Source: Notamacropus eugenii (Eukaryota > Chordata > Mammalia > Diprotodontia > Macropodidae). Taken from it: 64,000 nt of DNA. This document shows positions 1 through 10,964 of the stretch, piece after piece. Where the stretch lies: the NCBI RefSeq assembly GCF_028372415.1, contig NC_092875.1:56780919-56844918 (forward strand), given 5' to 3'. The translations under genes were made by a program, and so were the position numbers. Below the pieces are notes generated by a model. The model was not told the origin of the DNA. It saw nothing but the letters and a program-made list of their open reading frames with translations, and ran no database searches. The stretch's first letter is position 1. Each line of letters begins with the position of its first letter.

Positions 1-284
1 TCAAAGGGAATTGGGGTTGAACTCTTCCATGGAAGAGTCAGACCAAGTTGTTCTGAGTAGTTGGTGTGGGTCAAGATTTGAACAGAAAAGCTTGAGTCCC
101 TAGACAGAATAATGGCTCTAAGTTGGGTTATGGTCTCACTCTAGGTCATTGATGAGTCTAGACTCAAGGATCTGGGCTAAGGTAGTGGGTATGTACATGT
201 AGTCCTGAGCCAAGACAATATTCCCATGTTTGGGATGCCAGAAAGGAAGTGATAGTTCTGGAGGTGGGTCTAGGGCCTCCTTAC

Positions 285-422
285 CTGTGATTAGGCTGGA
301 GACAATGAGGGGCAACACCAACATTTGCAACATCCTCATCAGTAGCTCTCCAGGAAAAGAGAAGTATTTAATCTGACGATAAGTCAGCTGATAAGGACGA
401 AGGGCAAAGGCAAGACTAATCC
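285..422 (-). CDS. SLC1A6: SLC1A6 coding exon 2 (residues 70-115)
   Basis: The acceptor is TTTCTTAG at 430-423 on the minus strand and the donor GTAAGG starts at 284. It encodes [20 protein letters not shown] and on through [20 protein letters not shown]: the end of TM1, the first extracellular loop and TM2, almost identical to human EAAT4 as I remember it. The 138 bases keep phase 1. Confidence 0.94.
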
Positions 423-953
423 CTAAGAAATCAGAAAACAAAAGTGATGAGGGCCTGTAGGTCTCCTAGCTAAGAAGCTGAGGGGCATCTGTAGGAGACT
501 CTGCTTAAAGGAAATTAAGTAACCCAAAGTCTATCAACAGGACAGCCCTAGACAATACCTCTTCAGAAACCCATATGGATGTAATGAGGGCATAGAGATT
601 ATCTGTTTTCAGGAGTACACAACCATAGCCCATCCTGAGCTACTTCCCAAACCCCATCAACACAGACTTCATTCTAAAGGGCCATCCATCTAATACACAC
701 CTACTTCCTTGACAAAAGTGTCTCTACCCACTACTCCATGCTTACCTATAACCACAGCACTGACTGTGAGAAGAATGAAGGCATTTCTCCGTAGGAACCG
801 GAATACTCGCTCTCGGTTCATAGTTTGGATTTGTAGCCGGGTTCGGGCAGCACGCTGTTGCATGGAATCCTGAAACTCCTGTAGCCAACTCTGCCCACCA
901 AGGCGTTGGGAAACACTTTCCCTCAAAAAAAGGCTATTGGCGTGACTACTCAT
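285..953 (-). CDS. SLC1A6: SLC1A6 (EAAT4), 5' part of gene, first two coding exons
   Basis: Sodium-dependent excitatory amino acid transporter 4, a plasma-membrane glutamate/aspartate transporter with chloride channel activity, known mainly from cerebellar Purkinje cells. Two exons on the minus strand join in frame (746-953 then 285-422) and give residues 1-115 plus the first base of codon 116. The protein starts [13 protein letters not shown], which I recognise as the EAAT4 N-terminus rather than EAAT1-3 or 5. The cytoplasmic N-terminal tail is followed by TM1 ([12 protein letters not shown]...ISLAFAL) and by TM2 in [16 protein letters not shown]. Both introns have canonical GT/AG ends. The remaining exons lie beyond the left edge. 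No defect is seen in this part. Confidence 0.95.
746..953 (-). CDS. SLC1A6: SLC1A6 coding exon 1 (residues 1-69 plus split codon 70)
   Basis: ATG complements 951-953. The exon ends at 746 with donor GTAAG read on the minus strand from 745, splitting a Gly codon after VVI (phase 1). It encodes the cytoplasmic tail and the first half of TM1. An AG followed by ACCTGAGCACTGG lies about 25 bases 5' of the ATG, so the 5' UTR may be spliced here; this is unproven. Confidence 0.93.
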
Positions 954-1379
954 CCTTTGAACCAGTGCTCAGGTCTGTGGAGACTTTGTGGGGAAAGCAC
1001 ACAGGAAGCCCCCGCTCTGAGGAGAAAAGAGCAAGGGGCTGAAAGGAAGGCAGCAAAGGTAAGGAGGTGGAGAGAGTGGGGAAAGAAATGAGAACAATGG
1101 GGAACAACATGGAAAGAAGTACATTTAGTTCCTCCATATATGACTGTTAGGTACACAAAGGAGTGCAGGAACCTATGAGAAACATTAGGCTAAGACTCAA
1201 TTTGCAAGGTCGATGTAGGAGTAGCTAGAATGGTGAGATGGAGTGTCTAGCTTTGCAGAGCCCTGCATGAGCCTAGAATCACATAGAGTTCTCCTTTTTC
1301 AAACTGAGAAATATGTGTGGAAATAGTGATATCACCTGCATCAGAAGAGTCTCTGGTGCTAGCAAAGAGAATTCCTGGA

Positions 1380-1564
1380 TAGGGATTCATAACCTTTTTC
1401 TATCACGGCCACCCTTGTTAGTCTATGGAAATTCATGGATGCTTTCTCAGAATCATGTTTTTAAGTAAATAAAATAAGATATATAGGATTACAAAGAAAA
1501 TCAATTACATTGAAATACAATTATCAAAATATTTTTTTAAATAAGTTCAGGTTAAGAACCTCTG
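1380..1564. mobile_element. Ancient hAT-like MITE
   Basis: About 185 bp with terminal inverted repeats. The left end reads AGGGATTCATAACCTTTTTC and the right end reads GGTTAAGAACCTCTG, which fit a family beginning CAGGGGTTCTTAACC. The interior is AT-rich (ATAAAATAAGATATATAGG). No clean 8-bp target duplication survives. Confidence 0.6.
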
Positions 1565-2044
1565 CTCTAGGCTGACTGCTTCTGGTAGGTACCCTCATAA
1601 CTACTCATGAGAATGTGATACTAGTTGGATCACATAGGAGACTACTCTCCATCTGATACATACCCAATTCTCTTGACTTTTTCATTCTTTCAAATGGCTC
1701 TGATGGCCACAATTACATAATATTAACTGAATAAACCCAAAGCTGTTGCCTTTCTACTGGGCACCTGTTTTCTGGTTGGTGTTTTCCTATTTTCAATTGC
1801 AAAGAATTTAAGCTACTGTCAATATTCCCCTTTCTAAGCTTTTTTGGGGGATACTGTTGGTTGAAGGGTTTTCACATTTCCTTTTTCTACAGACTACAGT
1901 TTTTCCATTCTATCAAGTGATGCCCCTGCCCACCAATTATCTTGATGATAAGTATTGCTTGCAAGAATATTCCACCCTCTTCCTCATTTGTACTTGGATC
2001 AGGAACTCACATGGTCATCTGAAAGGATGAATAGAAAGGACTAA

Positions 2045-2230
2045 CTTCATACTAGGAATATAAGCTTTCGAACTGGAAAAAGACCTTAAAAATCATCTGA
2101 TCCAAGATTCTCATTTTACAAATAAGAAAAATGGAATCCAGAGGTGAGATGATTTGCCCAAGGTCATATGGATATTAACAAACAGAGTCAGGATTGAAAC
2201 CCATGATCCTGACTCCAAAGTCTCCACTCT
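2045..2230 (-). repeat. MIR/Ther-1 SINE, reverse orientation
   Basis: It matches the reverse complement of the CORE-SINE: AAAAGACCTTAAAAATCATC, then GATGATTTGCCCAAGGTCAT, then AGGATTGAAACCCATGATCC. A weaker forward MIR-like piece (AGCTGTGTGGCTGTTGG) lies at about 2975-3135. Confidence 0.75.
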
Positions 2231-3199
2231 TTTGGGATGCTATGAATCTCCAACAACTTCCTGAGTCAATGCATCAGGAACTAAGATGGTGGAGTCCAAA
2301 TGTACCAAGCATTTCTATGAGAGTAGGTAGTGACACTGAACCACCCTCAAAATACCTACAGATTATTTTTTTTCAAGTGTACTGGTTGTTTTTATTTCAA
2401 GTGTACTGGTTGTTCTCCTTCTGTCTCCAAAAGCTCCAGGAATAATCTCACTTAATTGGGTCTCACACCAAATTCTATACAAGTTAATTTTCCCATCAAA
2501 TGATTTTTGTTGTCTGGTGAGAAATTATTGCACTTAACCTTCTCATATTCTCTTCTACAACGGTTTTAGTTTTTTAAGTTTTTTTTTAGAAGTTGGTACT
2601 CTTAAGTTTCTTCTATTCATGGCTACGATGCCTCTGGGCTTGCCAAAGTAGATCAAACATTTCTTGTCGGAGTCAGTTTTATGCTTTCTTTGGCTTTCCC
2701 CTGATGGTGACTCTTGGTTACAGTCAGTGTCTTTACTTGTGGCTATTTTCTATTTCAGTGAGTCAATGACTTGCTTAAATTGGGGCCAATAAAACTACTA
2801 TAATTAAATGCAGTATCTTTTCATTTTTATCCTTTATTCTAATTCATATTGATTCTGATTTCTGTTCCAATTAGCCCATGAGCTGACTTCACAGAGAATT
2901 GATTCTCAAATGACTCCCACATCATTAGCCAGTCATTTTCTCTCTATTAGGATATTTTGTTACCTTATCCTCTTAGGTGGCATGGCACAGCAAAATGCTA
3001 GACTTATAATCTGGTAGATTGGAGTTTCTGTCCCCCACTTCTGGCACATGCTAGCTGTGTGGCTGTTGGTAAATTGCTTAACTTTTCTTAGTCTCAAGCA
3101 ATTCTCTAAGATCTGCTTAATTTTTTATCTATTAAATTATAGACAATTTACAATCTGCATTAGTAAAAACATTTCCCATTTCTATGAAATTACAGATCT

Positions 3200-3800
3200 T
3201 TAACTTTTAAGGAACAGTGAAAGTGAGAAGCTTAAAGTACATGCGCTAGGAAAAGTCCAAGAAAATTGGAGAAAGGAAAGGAAAAGTTACAACCTACTCA
3301 TGCAAACACATTAGGCCTATCCTCCTCCATATCACACACAGCCGAAACTGCCCAAAGGCTCCTTTTCTCAATGTCCACTTTCCTCTTAGGGAAGGGGATT
3401 TCTCTTGGTCTGCTGAGAAGGCTGGCATTTGGGTCCAGGAAACAGAAAGTCCATTATGATATAATGTGGATATGGGTTTCACCTTCAGCTCGGTTACTTA
3501 CACCTGTGTGGCCTTGGGCAATTCACTTTCCCTTTCCAAGCTTCAGGATTTGATTGAGGGATCTCTAAATTCAGGTCTAAATCCCCAGAATAAAGTATCT
3601 TGGGATTGGGATGTGCCGATCTGGTCAGTCCTTGGGGCCCCTAAGGCATTCTAAATTCTCTCTCTCCCCCACACAGACACTTTCAGGCACTTCCCCTCCC
3701 CCCAGCCCTCAGGCATCCAGCCCCTTTAGCCACTGGCAATATCTACTATTTAAGATTGCCGCCCTCTCTGGGCCCCAAGAGTTTCCTTCAAATAGAGAGC
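3200..3800. other. Unassigned non-repetitive stretch
   Basis: I see no gene, conserved splice pattern or recognisable repeat here. Short open frames on both strands overlap without codon-like character. Confidence 0.4.
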
Positions 3801-3839
3801 CCGAGGCACAGGCAAATGTACACAGAGAAGAGAAATAGA

Positions 3840-4404
3840 GGCAGGGATGGGTAGGGACAAGAGGGCATCAGGTAGGGACAACAGAGACAGGAATATGAAG
3901 GTAGAGATAAGAACTATTTACTTTGCGATGGAAAAGCAAAGGAGGAATATAGATATGGAGTTAAGGACATGAATATAGAGACAGAGATAGAGACAGGATG
4001 AGGACATAGATGAACTCCAAAATGACTATAGAGTGAAGGACACATGGACATGGCTGGAGAGACAGACATGGACATGAAGATAAGGACATAGAGAGATGGT
4101 GGTGGAGAAGATAGAAAGACAAAGACACAGAAATGGGGATAAGGACAGGGATGCAGAGCTAGGACCCCATACACAAGAGCATAGTGTAGAGATATGGAGA
4201 TGAGGACCTATAAATGAGTACAAGGCTGAAAAGGTAGGTACATGAACATGGGGATAAGGACACAGAGATGCAGGTAGGGACAAAGAGATGAGACAGAGAG
4301 ATAAGGACCCAGAGACAGAAACAGGGATGTGGACACAACTGAGAAGAGGGACATAGAGATAAGGACAGTGATGGGGATGGATGGACAGAGAGAAGAGATT
4401 AGAT

Positions 4405-4442
<38 letters not shown>

Positions 4443-4467
4443 GAGATAGACAGATAGACAGATAGAC

Positions 4468-4518
<51 letters not shown>

Positions 4519-4579
4519 TAGACAGATAGACAGATAGACAGATAGACAGATAGACAGATAGACAGATAGACAGATAGAC

Positions 4580-4639
<60 letters not shown>

Positions 4640-4661
4640 GATAGATAGATAGATGATAGAT

Positions 4662-4717
<56 letters not shown>

Positions 4718-5215
4718 TAGATAGATAGATAGATAGATAGATACAGATAGATAGATAGCATATGCCCACATGAAGGTGGGACCATGGACATAGAAATAGA
4801 GATGTGCATAGAGATATAGACAAAAATGAAAATGAGGACTTGGACATAGACACAAGGATGAGGACACAGACACCAAGTCAGGGAGGGAGGGATAATAGCA
4901 TGGAGCATGTGGATGGGGACACGGGCATGAGTACAGAGACACAAAGAGGAAACACAGATCTAGAGATGGACTCGCAGAGACACAGCCATGAGATTAAGGA
5001 CAAAGAAATGGATATGTGGACACAGAAATGGGGGTGTGCACCTGCAGGATGGACACAGAAAAGGGGATATAAACATGAAGATGAAGACGTGGGCACAGGG
5101 ATAAGGACCCAGAGACAAGGACATAAACACAGAGATATGAACCCAGACACAGACATGGGAAAAGAGGCATAGAGATGGGGCCACGGATGGGAGTGAGGGC
5201 ACAGGCAGACCAGAC
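3840..5215 (+). repeat. Degenerate purine-rich GACATAGAGATA minisatellite block
   Basis: About 1.4 kb built from loosely repeated GGACA, AGAGATA and AGACA words, flanking the purer tetranucleotide core at 4401-4758. The reverse frames read as endless SLSICLSPYPH-type peptides, typical of a simple-sequence tract open by chance. Confidence 0.8.
4401..4758 (+). repeat. (GATA)n/(GACA)n microsatellite with GACAGATA octamer phase
   Basis: Blocks of GACA, then alternating GACAGATA, then pure GATA, with a few GATGATA interruptions. This is the Bkm-type tetranucleotide combination. No frame of a pure 4-bp repeat of this kind has a stop on the minus strand, so long YLSI/CLSV open frames appear there; they are not genes. 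Confidence 0.97.
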
Positions 5216-5224
5216 TGAGGAATA

Positions 5225-5615
5225 GACCAAGAGTTGGGGCAGGGAGATGGGAAATCGGTGTGCCCGTGTGCATCCCCAGGTCCTTCCCCATCCTCCCGTC
5301 TCCCAAAACCTGAGAGCCCAGGGTGGGACTTCACAGAAGCCAGGATTGATCAGACTCACCCGGTGCCCAGGGGACAGCCTCAGCCTAGACGCAGCTGTGC
5401 TGCAGCCTCCCAGGTAGGCTGTTCACAGCCTCAGGGAGTTGGTGGGAATAGACCAGATGGGAAAGACTGAGCAGCGGCAGAGCCGAGGACTTACTGCCCT
5501 GGAGATGGCTGAGCTGCGAGAAGGAGGGCAGCTCCGAAGAGGAAGATGAGAATGGGAAGCCACGGAGTGATCCGGGCTGTCCCTGCACTCACGTGTAAGC
5601 AGAGGGGGAGGGAGG
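5225..5615 (-). promoter_or_regulatory. Possible upstream promoter or 5' UTR exon region of SLC1A6
   Basis: GC-richer, non-repetitive DNA about 4.3 kb 5' of the SLC1A6 ATG. On the minus strand two strong donor-like sites occur: CACCGG|GTGAGT with the exon side ending at 5360, and another GTGAGT near 5590. No protein frame matches anything I know. SLC1A6 is the only minus-strand gene here, so an untranslated first exon is possible, but this is inference. Confidence 0.2.
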
Positions 5616-5874
5616 AAAGGAGGGGGACTGACTCTGGGGGACCAGGATTCCCCCGCCCACCCCTGATCCTTGGCCTCTCTCCTGTAAGCAGTCAGGAAGC
5701 CTCGCTGGTGGGAAAGGGGTGGGAAGAAAGGTGTCTGTTGTCATGCTCTGAAGCCTTAGCAGTTCTATTCTGCTCTCCTCTCCTCCCTTTCCCCCTCCTA
5801 GCTGCTGTGTCAGTCATACACAAGATGCTCTGGGAGGGGGAGGAAATACACACAATGTCTTCTAGCTTCTGGCA

Positions 5875-6105
5875 TAGATTCATAGAATGTTAGACCTGGC
5901 AGAGACCGTAGAACTCAGGAGACGAGTATCAGAGATGAAAGGGACACGCAGTGATCATCTAGTCTCCCCTCTTAAAAAATTTAGCAATAAGGAAAATGAG
6001 GACCAGAGAGGGAAAGTAACTTACCTTAGGTCACAAGCAAGTTATCAGCAGGGTCAAGACTAGAACCCAAATCTCTTGACTCCCATACTTGGGATGCTTC
6101 TCCTA
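5875..6105 (-). repeat. MIR-type SINE, reverse orientation
   Basis: ATAGAATGTTAGACCTGGCA, then GAGAGGGAAAGTAACTTACC, then TAGAACCCAAATCTCTTGAC: the usual reverse-oriented CORE-SINE order. A second reverse copy, at 6480-6630, starts AGAATCATAGATTTGGAACA. Confidence 0.75.
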
Positions 6106-6839
6106 CATGATGAATTAGTGATCGCTTGGATTGAATCTGAACCCTGCAAAACCTCTGTTCCAAAGAAGATGGGTAATTGTTATTGTTTTTGGCTATCCAC
6201 CTACCTGTTTCAGGAAGTGGGGAAGCTTGACGGGAAGAAAGATGGGAAGAGAGAGAACTAAAAAATTTAAAGCAGCCTTAGACTACATAGAGACAGAATA
6301 TCCAAGAAAAGGGAGAAGGTAGCCCTGCTCTACTCTGCTGTGGGATGTTGAGTTTCATTGTGAGCATCATTTTAGGAAGACATTAATAAACTGAACAATG
6401 TCCAGAGGAGAGAGCCAGACCTCAAATTCCTGCATTAGAAGGATCTACTGATGGAACTGGAGGTGAGCAAGTGAAGGCTTAGAATCATAGATTTGGAACA
6501 GTAAGGGACTTCAGAGGTCATCTCCATGAGATGAGAAAATATACACTGAGAGAAGTGAAGTGACTTGACCAACCTCACATAGGTAGGGGGCACCTGATAT
6601 GCAATGAAGTGCTGAGGGATCAGACACATCTTGCTTCACCCCAAAGAGCAGAACAATGAGGAGAAGTTGGAGGAAGGCCAATTTGAGCTCACCTAGAGCT
6701 TCCCAAAAGAATAATGAGATACCTCATCAGGAGTTCCCACTCAAAAGATACCTTTAAACAAACCAATTCCTGAGTATGTTGCAGAGGGGATTCTTATTTA
6801 GGTATAGATTGGATTAGATGATGATCATTGAGTTCTCTA

Positions 6840-7065
6840 TAACTGGTGGCATAGTGGACAGAGTGCTGGGTCTGGAGTCAGGAAGATGAGTTAAAATCCA
6901 GCCTCAGACACTAGCTGGGTGACCCTGGACAACTTAACTGCTATCTGCCTCAGTTTCCTCATCTGTAAAATGGGGGTAATAATAATAGCACCTCCCTCTG
7001 AGGTTGTTGAAAGTTGTTGAAAGAATCGAGTGAAATAATGTTCTTTATAAACCTTAAGGTGCTAT
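6840..7065 (+). repeat. tRNA-headed marsupial CORE-SINE, forward
   Basis: The head GTGGCATAGTGGACAGAGTG is followed by GTCTGGAGTCAGGAAGATGA, the core CTCAGTTTCCTCATCTGTAA, and a tail near AACCTTAAGGTGCTATTG. The order and spacing fit a nearly full-length copy. Confidence 0.85.
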
Positions 7066-7394
7066 TGCTCTAACTGTGATTCTGTGACATTCATTCCTGA
7101 GTTTCCTAACAGTCCAGATCACTGGGGAAGAGCAGGCTCTGGTAGGGTGTTATTACTACTCAGACCAAGCTACAGAACAGGAACTTGAGGGATATCAAAG
7201 TCTCTGGTTCATTTGATTCTGTGATAGAAATGCCCTTAGGAATATCCTCTGGTAGGCCAGGGGTAATCTCACTGCTCCAGAGTAAAACCAGCCCAGCTCC
7301 AATGGAAAGAACCCACAGCTGACCCAACAGGGTTTGCCACCTGGATTTGCAAGTTTGAGGGTCAGTCATTTGGCATAAGTAAGGCTTAGAGAAT

Positions 7395-7590
7395 AGAACT
7401 GAGGAAAACTCACATTTCTAGAACACTTTAGAGTTCTTGCCATTCACAGTAGCCTTGTGAAGTGGACAATATAAGTCCCTTTTACACAGAAGGAGAGTCT
7501 GAAAGAGGTGAAAAAACTTGCCCCAAAACAGTTAATTGGTGACAGAGACAAGACGCAAACCCAAGCCTCTTGTCTCCAAGACAACCTCCA
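7395..7590 (-). repeat. MIR/Ther-1 SINE, reverse orientation
   Basis: TTTAGAGTTCTTGCCATTCA, then CTTGCCCCAAAACAGTTAAT, then CAAACCCAAGCCTCTTGTCT fit a reverse copy. Confidence 0.65.
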
Positions 7591-7754
7591 ATAATAACCT
7601 TCAATTCTCAGTGATATTTTTGTTTATTTTTTTGTTAATGGTGACAATTTTTTGCTTTTCTTTTTTTTAACTAGACCTATGATTTTATTAATGTAGAATA
7701 CCTGGTGAGGAACTTCCTCCACCAATAGAGATGGACGTTTCTTCTACATCCAGA

Positions 7755-7975
7755 GTCTTATAGAATTGCATGAGGCAGTGAAACACTAAGTGACCTCCTT
7801 TTCTCACAACAACCCTATGAGGGAGGTTGAACACCAAAATTATTTCAGAGATGAAGACAGTGACGTGCAAAGAGGTGGAGTCACTTGCCTAAGGTCATAG
7901 AGCTAATAAGTGACTTGAGTCAGGACTTGAACCCAGGCCTTCTGACTCCCTACCCAGACATCTGTCCCTTACTCC
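7755..7975 (-). repeat. MIR/Ther-1 SINE, reverse orientation
   Basis: ACAACCCTATGAGGGAGGTT, then GTCACTTGCCTAAGGTCATA, then ACTTGAACCCAGGCCTTCTG. The core is well preserved. Confidence 0.8.
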
Positions 7976-7989
7976 AAGGAAAAAATTGA

Positions 7990-8950
7990 GGCTAATCCCA
8001 CAGCGGGGAAAGGCACAGAGCTAATTATGGTAGACTCCATCTGGGCCATCCCTACGGCCCCTGGAACTCATTACAGGAAACTCATTATTAGATGTTGGAT
8101 TGGTTTTTCAGTGTCCCCACCAGGGACCCAAAACTCAGAGGCTAAAGCAAGGTTCAGCAACTGCAAGGGTAGCAAGGACTTCCTCCCTTATCGAATCCAT
8201 TCCTTCTCAGCCGTGCTTCAAGAAATGACCATCTGTGCTCAGGTGAACCTCAGTTGAAGTCAAAAGCACATGGACAAAGGACATTCACAAAGTCTGAGAA
8301 AGTCTTAATTGAAAATATTTTAAAATCATTTTCCTACAGGCTTTTCCCTTTATCCTATTTCTGTCTGCACCTTCTCTGTGTCCTTTGCTGGACCCTCTTT
8401 CTCTTTGTGACCCCAAATCATGGGGATCCCTGAAGTTTCTGTTTTCAGCTTTTTACTGTTCTCTCTCTCTCTCAATGAACTTATCCACTCTTATTACTTC
8501 AACATGGGTCATTTCCAAATCACTTCTGACCTCTGACCACCATCTGGCCCTGAATTTCCCAGTTACATTTTCCACTGTAAGACATTTTCCTTGGTACACT
8601 GCATCACAGGATTTCAGAATTTAGATTCTACAAGAAAGATCTAGCCCTGGGTCCAAGTCCTTGCTTATCCAAGCCAGCTTCCCAGGAAAATCCTGTTCCA
8701 TCTCAGAATTAACACAGGGGCACTTTGCCCTTGACCCTGGGACTTTCTCCTTTCCTGTTTTTTTTATCTTCACTGCTCACAGAACATTAACTCATTTCAC
8801 TAAACTTAAATCCAAGCTTCCTGATATTTCTCCGTACAATCCAACATCTGCTGCACTTAAAACCCTATTCCATGCCACACAAGGAAAAGTTAAAGGAACT
8901 TAAGAGAAGGCTGTTGGGGGTGGGAGCTAAGATATATCATTTCCAATACC
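7990..8950. other. Unassigned stretch, possibly old L2 debris
   Basis: No gene recognised. The pyrimidine-rich part at 8390-8900 has a loose resemblance to forward L2 coding sequence (GACCTCTGACCACCATCTGG), but I would not place it with confidence. Confidence 0.3.
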
Positions 8951-9059
8951 TGAAGGGCTTTCATGTTTGTTGATTGATTTATTGATTCTCAGCCCCAGTG
9001 AGGCAGAACTAGGAACTATTGGAAGGGGAAGGACTAAAAGGATATATATTTAAGATTAA

Positions 9060-9240
9060 TGTAGGAGGGAGAAATCCTAACAATTAAATCTGTCCTAAAA
9101 TGCCTTGGGAAATGAGTTCCCTATCAATGTAGGTCTTTAAGCACTGGGTAGTTGATTGGTATTTCTCTTGCCATGCAACTTGGACTAAATGACCTCTGAG
9201 ATCTCTCCTGGCTCTGAGGTTTTGTAAATTTTCCAGGTAA
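9060..9240 (+). repeat. L3/CR1 3' end, forward
   Basis: ATGCCTTGGGAAATGAGTTC, then GGACTAAATGACCTCTGAGA, then a TCCTGGCTCTGAGGTTTTG end: the conserved 3' UTR order of CR1-clade LINEs. Confidence 0.7.
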
Positions 9241-9811
9241 TAGTCACCTACATTGGCATTAGGATAGGTATAGTCCCCACAACTTCCAAATAGCACCAGT
9301 TACTTGGTGGGTTCAGCTGCAGTGTGCAGACTTACGTTCAGGACCATGGCTAATGACACATTACCTCTTTACTATTTATTACCAGTCTTAGGGATGAAGG
9401 ATTCACAGGAAGCAAACTGTGCAAGATGTCCAAGATAATCCTACAGCCTCTAGGCAAGGGCAGAAGGTAAATCATATTGTCACTGTCAGAAATAGAGTTA
9501 GAAGGCACCCAGAGGATATCTAATCCAATTCAAACTTGAGGAAGAATCTTAGGTCTTTTTATTCTGAACTTGACAAATATCAACAAACATGAACATTTCC
9601 ACAAGAAATAGAAAAGAAAAAAAACTCATATACAATTTGGGCTTTTAAGTACATATTAAATTTAATGAATTAAAAAAGTTGTCTTGCTTATCTCCCTCTC
9701 CCTCAGAATTTTCTTCTGTTCTCTTTCGTGCATTTTAAAAATGTTTCATTGGTGCTTTTTCTTTTCCTTTTTTGATATCATTGGCAGCCATCAATTCTAC
9801 TATCCCCTTCA

Positions 9812-9925
9812 TGGAGCGGAGAGGGAGGAAAGGAGGAAGGAAAGAAAGGAGGGAGGGAAGCAAAGAGAGAAAGAGGGAGGGAGGGAAAGAGGGAAGAAGA
9901 GAGGGAGAGGAGGAGAGAACATGCA
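9812..9925 (+). repeat. (GGAA/GGGA) purine tract
   Basis: Over 100 bases almost purely A and G, built on GGAAAGGAGGGAGGGAA words. It accounts for a Lys/Arg/Glu-rich open frame that is not a gene. Confidence 0.9.
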
Positions 9926-10108
9926 CATTCCTTTTTGACAAATAAGCAGAATCAAGAAATACAAATTGATTCCTGAATGTTTTTAAAATTGTGTCACTTT
10001 CAGCAGATTTTCTTTCTGTATATATTTGACTTCTAGCCATTCTTCTCAAATTCATTTGCTTAAATGTAATTGCTGCTTCCTCACACCTAATACACAAGGA
10101 TCTAAGGC

Positions 10109-10124
10109 AAGAAAGGAAGAAGGT
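10109..10124 (+). repeat. Target-site duplication, left copy (HAL1 copy 1)
   Basis: AAGAAAGGAAGAAGGT is repeated exactly at 13184-13199, directly after the final poly-A of the element. The perfect 16-bp match marks the insertion limits and argues for a young insertion. Confidence 0.95.
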
Positions 10125-10134
10125 GGGGCGGAGC

Positions 10135-10145
10135 CAAGATGGCGG
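10135..10145 (+). promoter_or_regulatory. YY1-type site at the HAL1 5' end
   Basis: CAAGATGGCGG begins 11 bases into the element. Human L1 5' UTRs carry a YY1 site in the same place (GAGCCAAGATGGCCG), where it helps set the transcription start. The copies at 17954 and 41183 have altered versions (CAAGATGACAA, CAAAGATGGCAG). Confidence 0.6.
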
Positions 10146-10276
10146 AGTAGAAAGACGCACATACACATAGCTCCGAACCCACAACCCACAGAACGGCTAG
10201 AGGGGACCAACTCACGGTGAATTCTGCACCCAGAGGCCACGTAATATTGGAGCAAGGGAGATTTCTGTTCCAGAGA

Positions 10277-10588
10277 GACCTGCAAACCTCTCGCGGGGGG
10301 TCCTTTGCGCTGTGGACTGGGTGCCGGGACTGGGAGCTGAGTGCAGCCTTGCCGCGGCCGCAGCACTGAGAGGAAAAGATCCAAGCGGGCTTCAGGGATG
10401 GGATCTCCAGGGGCCACGCGGGTCCCTCCACCCACAGAGGGACCTGCAAACCTCTCGCAAAAGGTCCGTCACGCTGCAGACGCGGAGCCCAGCCCAGACC
10501 TGCGGCGGCTGCGGCACCAAGAGATACCGATCGGAGCAGGCTTCAGGGACGGGATCTCCAGTGGCCGCACAAGTCCCTCCACCCACAG
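10277..10588 (+). repeat. Two tandem CpG-rich 5' UTR units in HAL1 copy 1
   Basis: Both units start GACCTGCAAACCTCTCGC (10277 and 10441, period 164) and both end in TCCCTCCACCCACAG (10437 and 10588). Shared internal text includes GGCTTCAGGGA and GGGATCTCCAG. The other two HAL1 copies show only one such unit. The layout recalls the promoter monomers of mouse L1. Confidence 0.85.
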
Positions 10589-10964
10589 GTGACGGGGGTC
10601 AGTGAGAGAGTCTCTTTGGCGGGTTGAGAGGCGAGTGGGGTCCCCCCATAACTCAGACCCCCCCCCGGGAGGTAGAAGCTGAGAGGCGGCTGCAGACCGG
10701 GGCTCCCCAAGGGGGCAGGAGCCTGGATCCATTGTGGAAGGTCTGTGCATAAACCCCCTGAGGGAACTGAGCCTGAGAGGCAGCCCTGCCCCGACCTGAC
10801 CATCTGAACTTAATTCTCACACTGAATAGCAGCCCTGCCCCTGCCAAAAGCCCTAAGGCGGGAAGCAGCATTTGAATCTCAGTCCCCAAACGCTGGCTGG
10901 GAGGACCAGGAGGCGAGGTGGGTGTGAGGAGAATATTCAGAGGTCAAGCCACTGGCTGGGGAGA

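Noticed and set aside
4026-4944. Minus-strand open frames of 181-275 residues rich in YLSI/CLSV
   Set aside because: Three overlapping frames are open at once because the GATA/GACA repeat has no stops on that strand. Composition artefact.
10872-10964. Longer 393-residue start for the HAL1 ORF1
   Set aside because: The extra 31 residues are 5' UTR in this family; ATG 10965 matches the position kept in the other copies.
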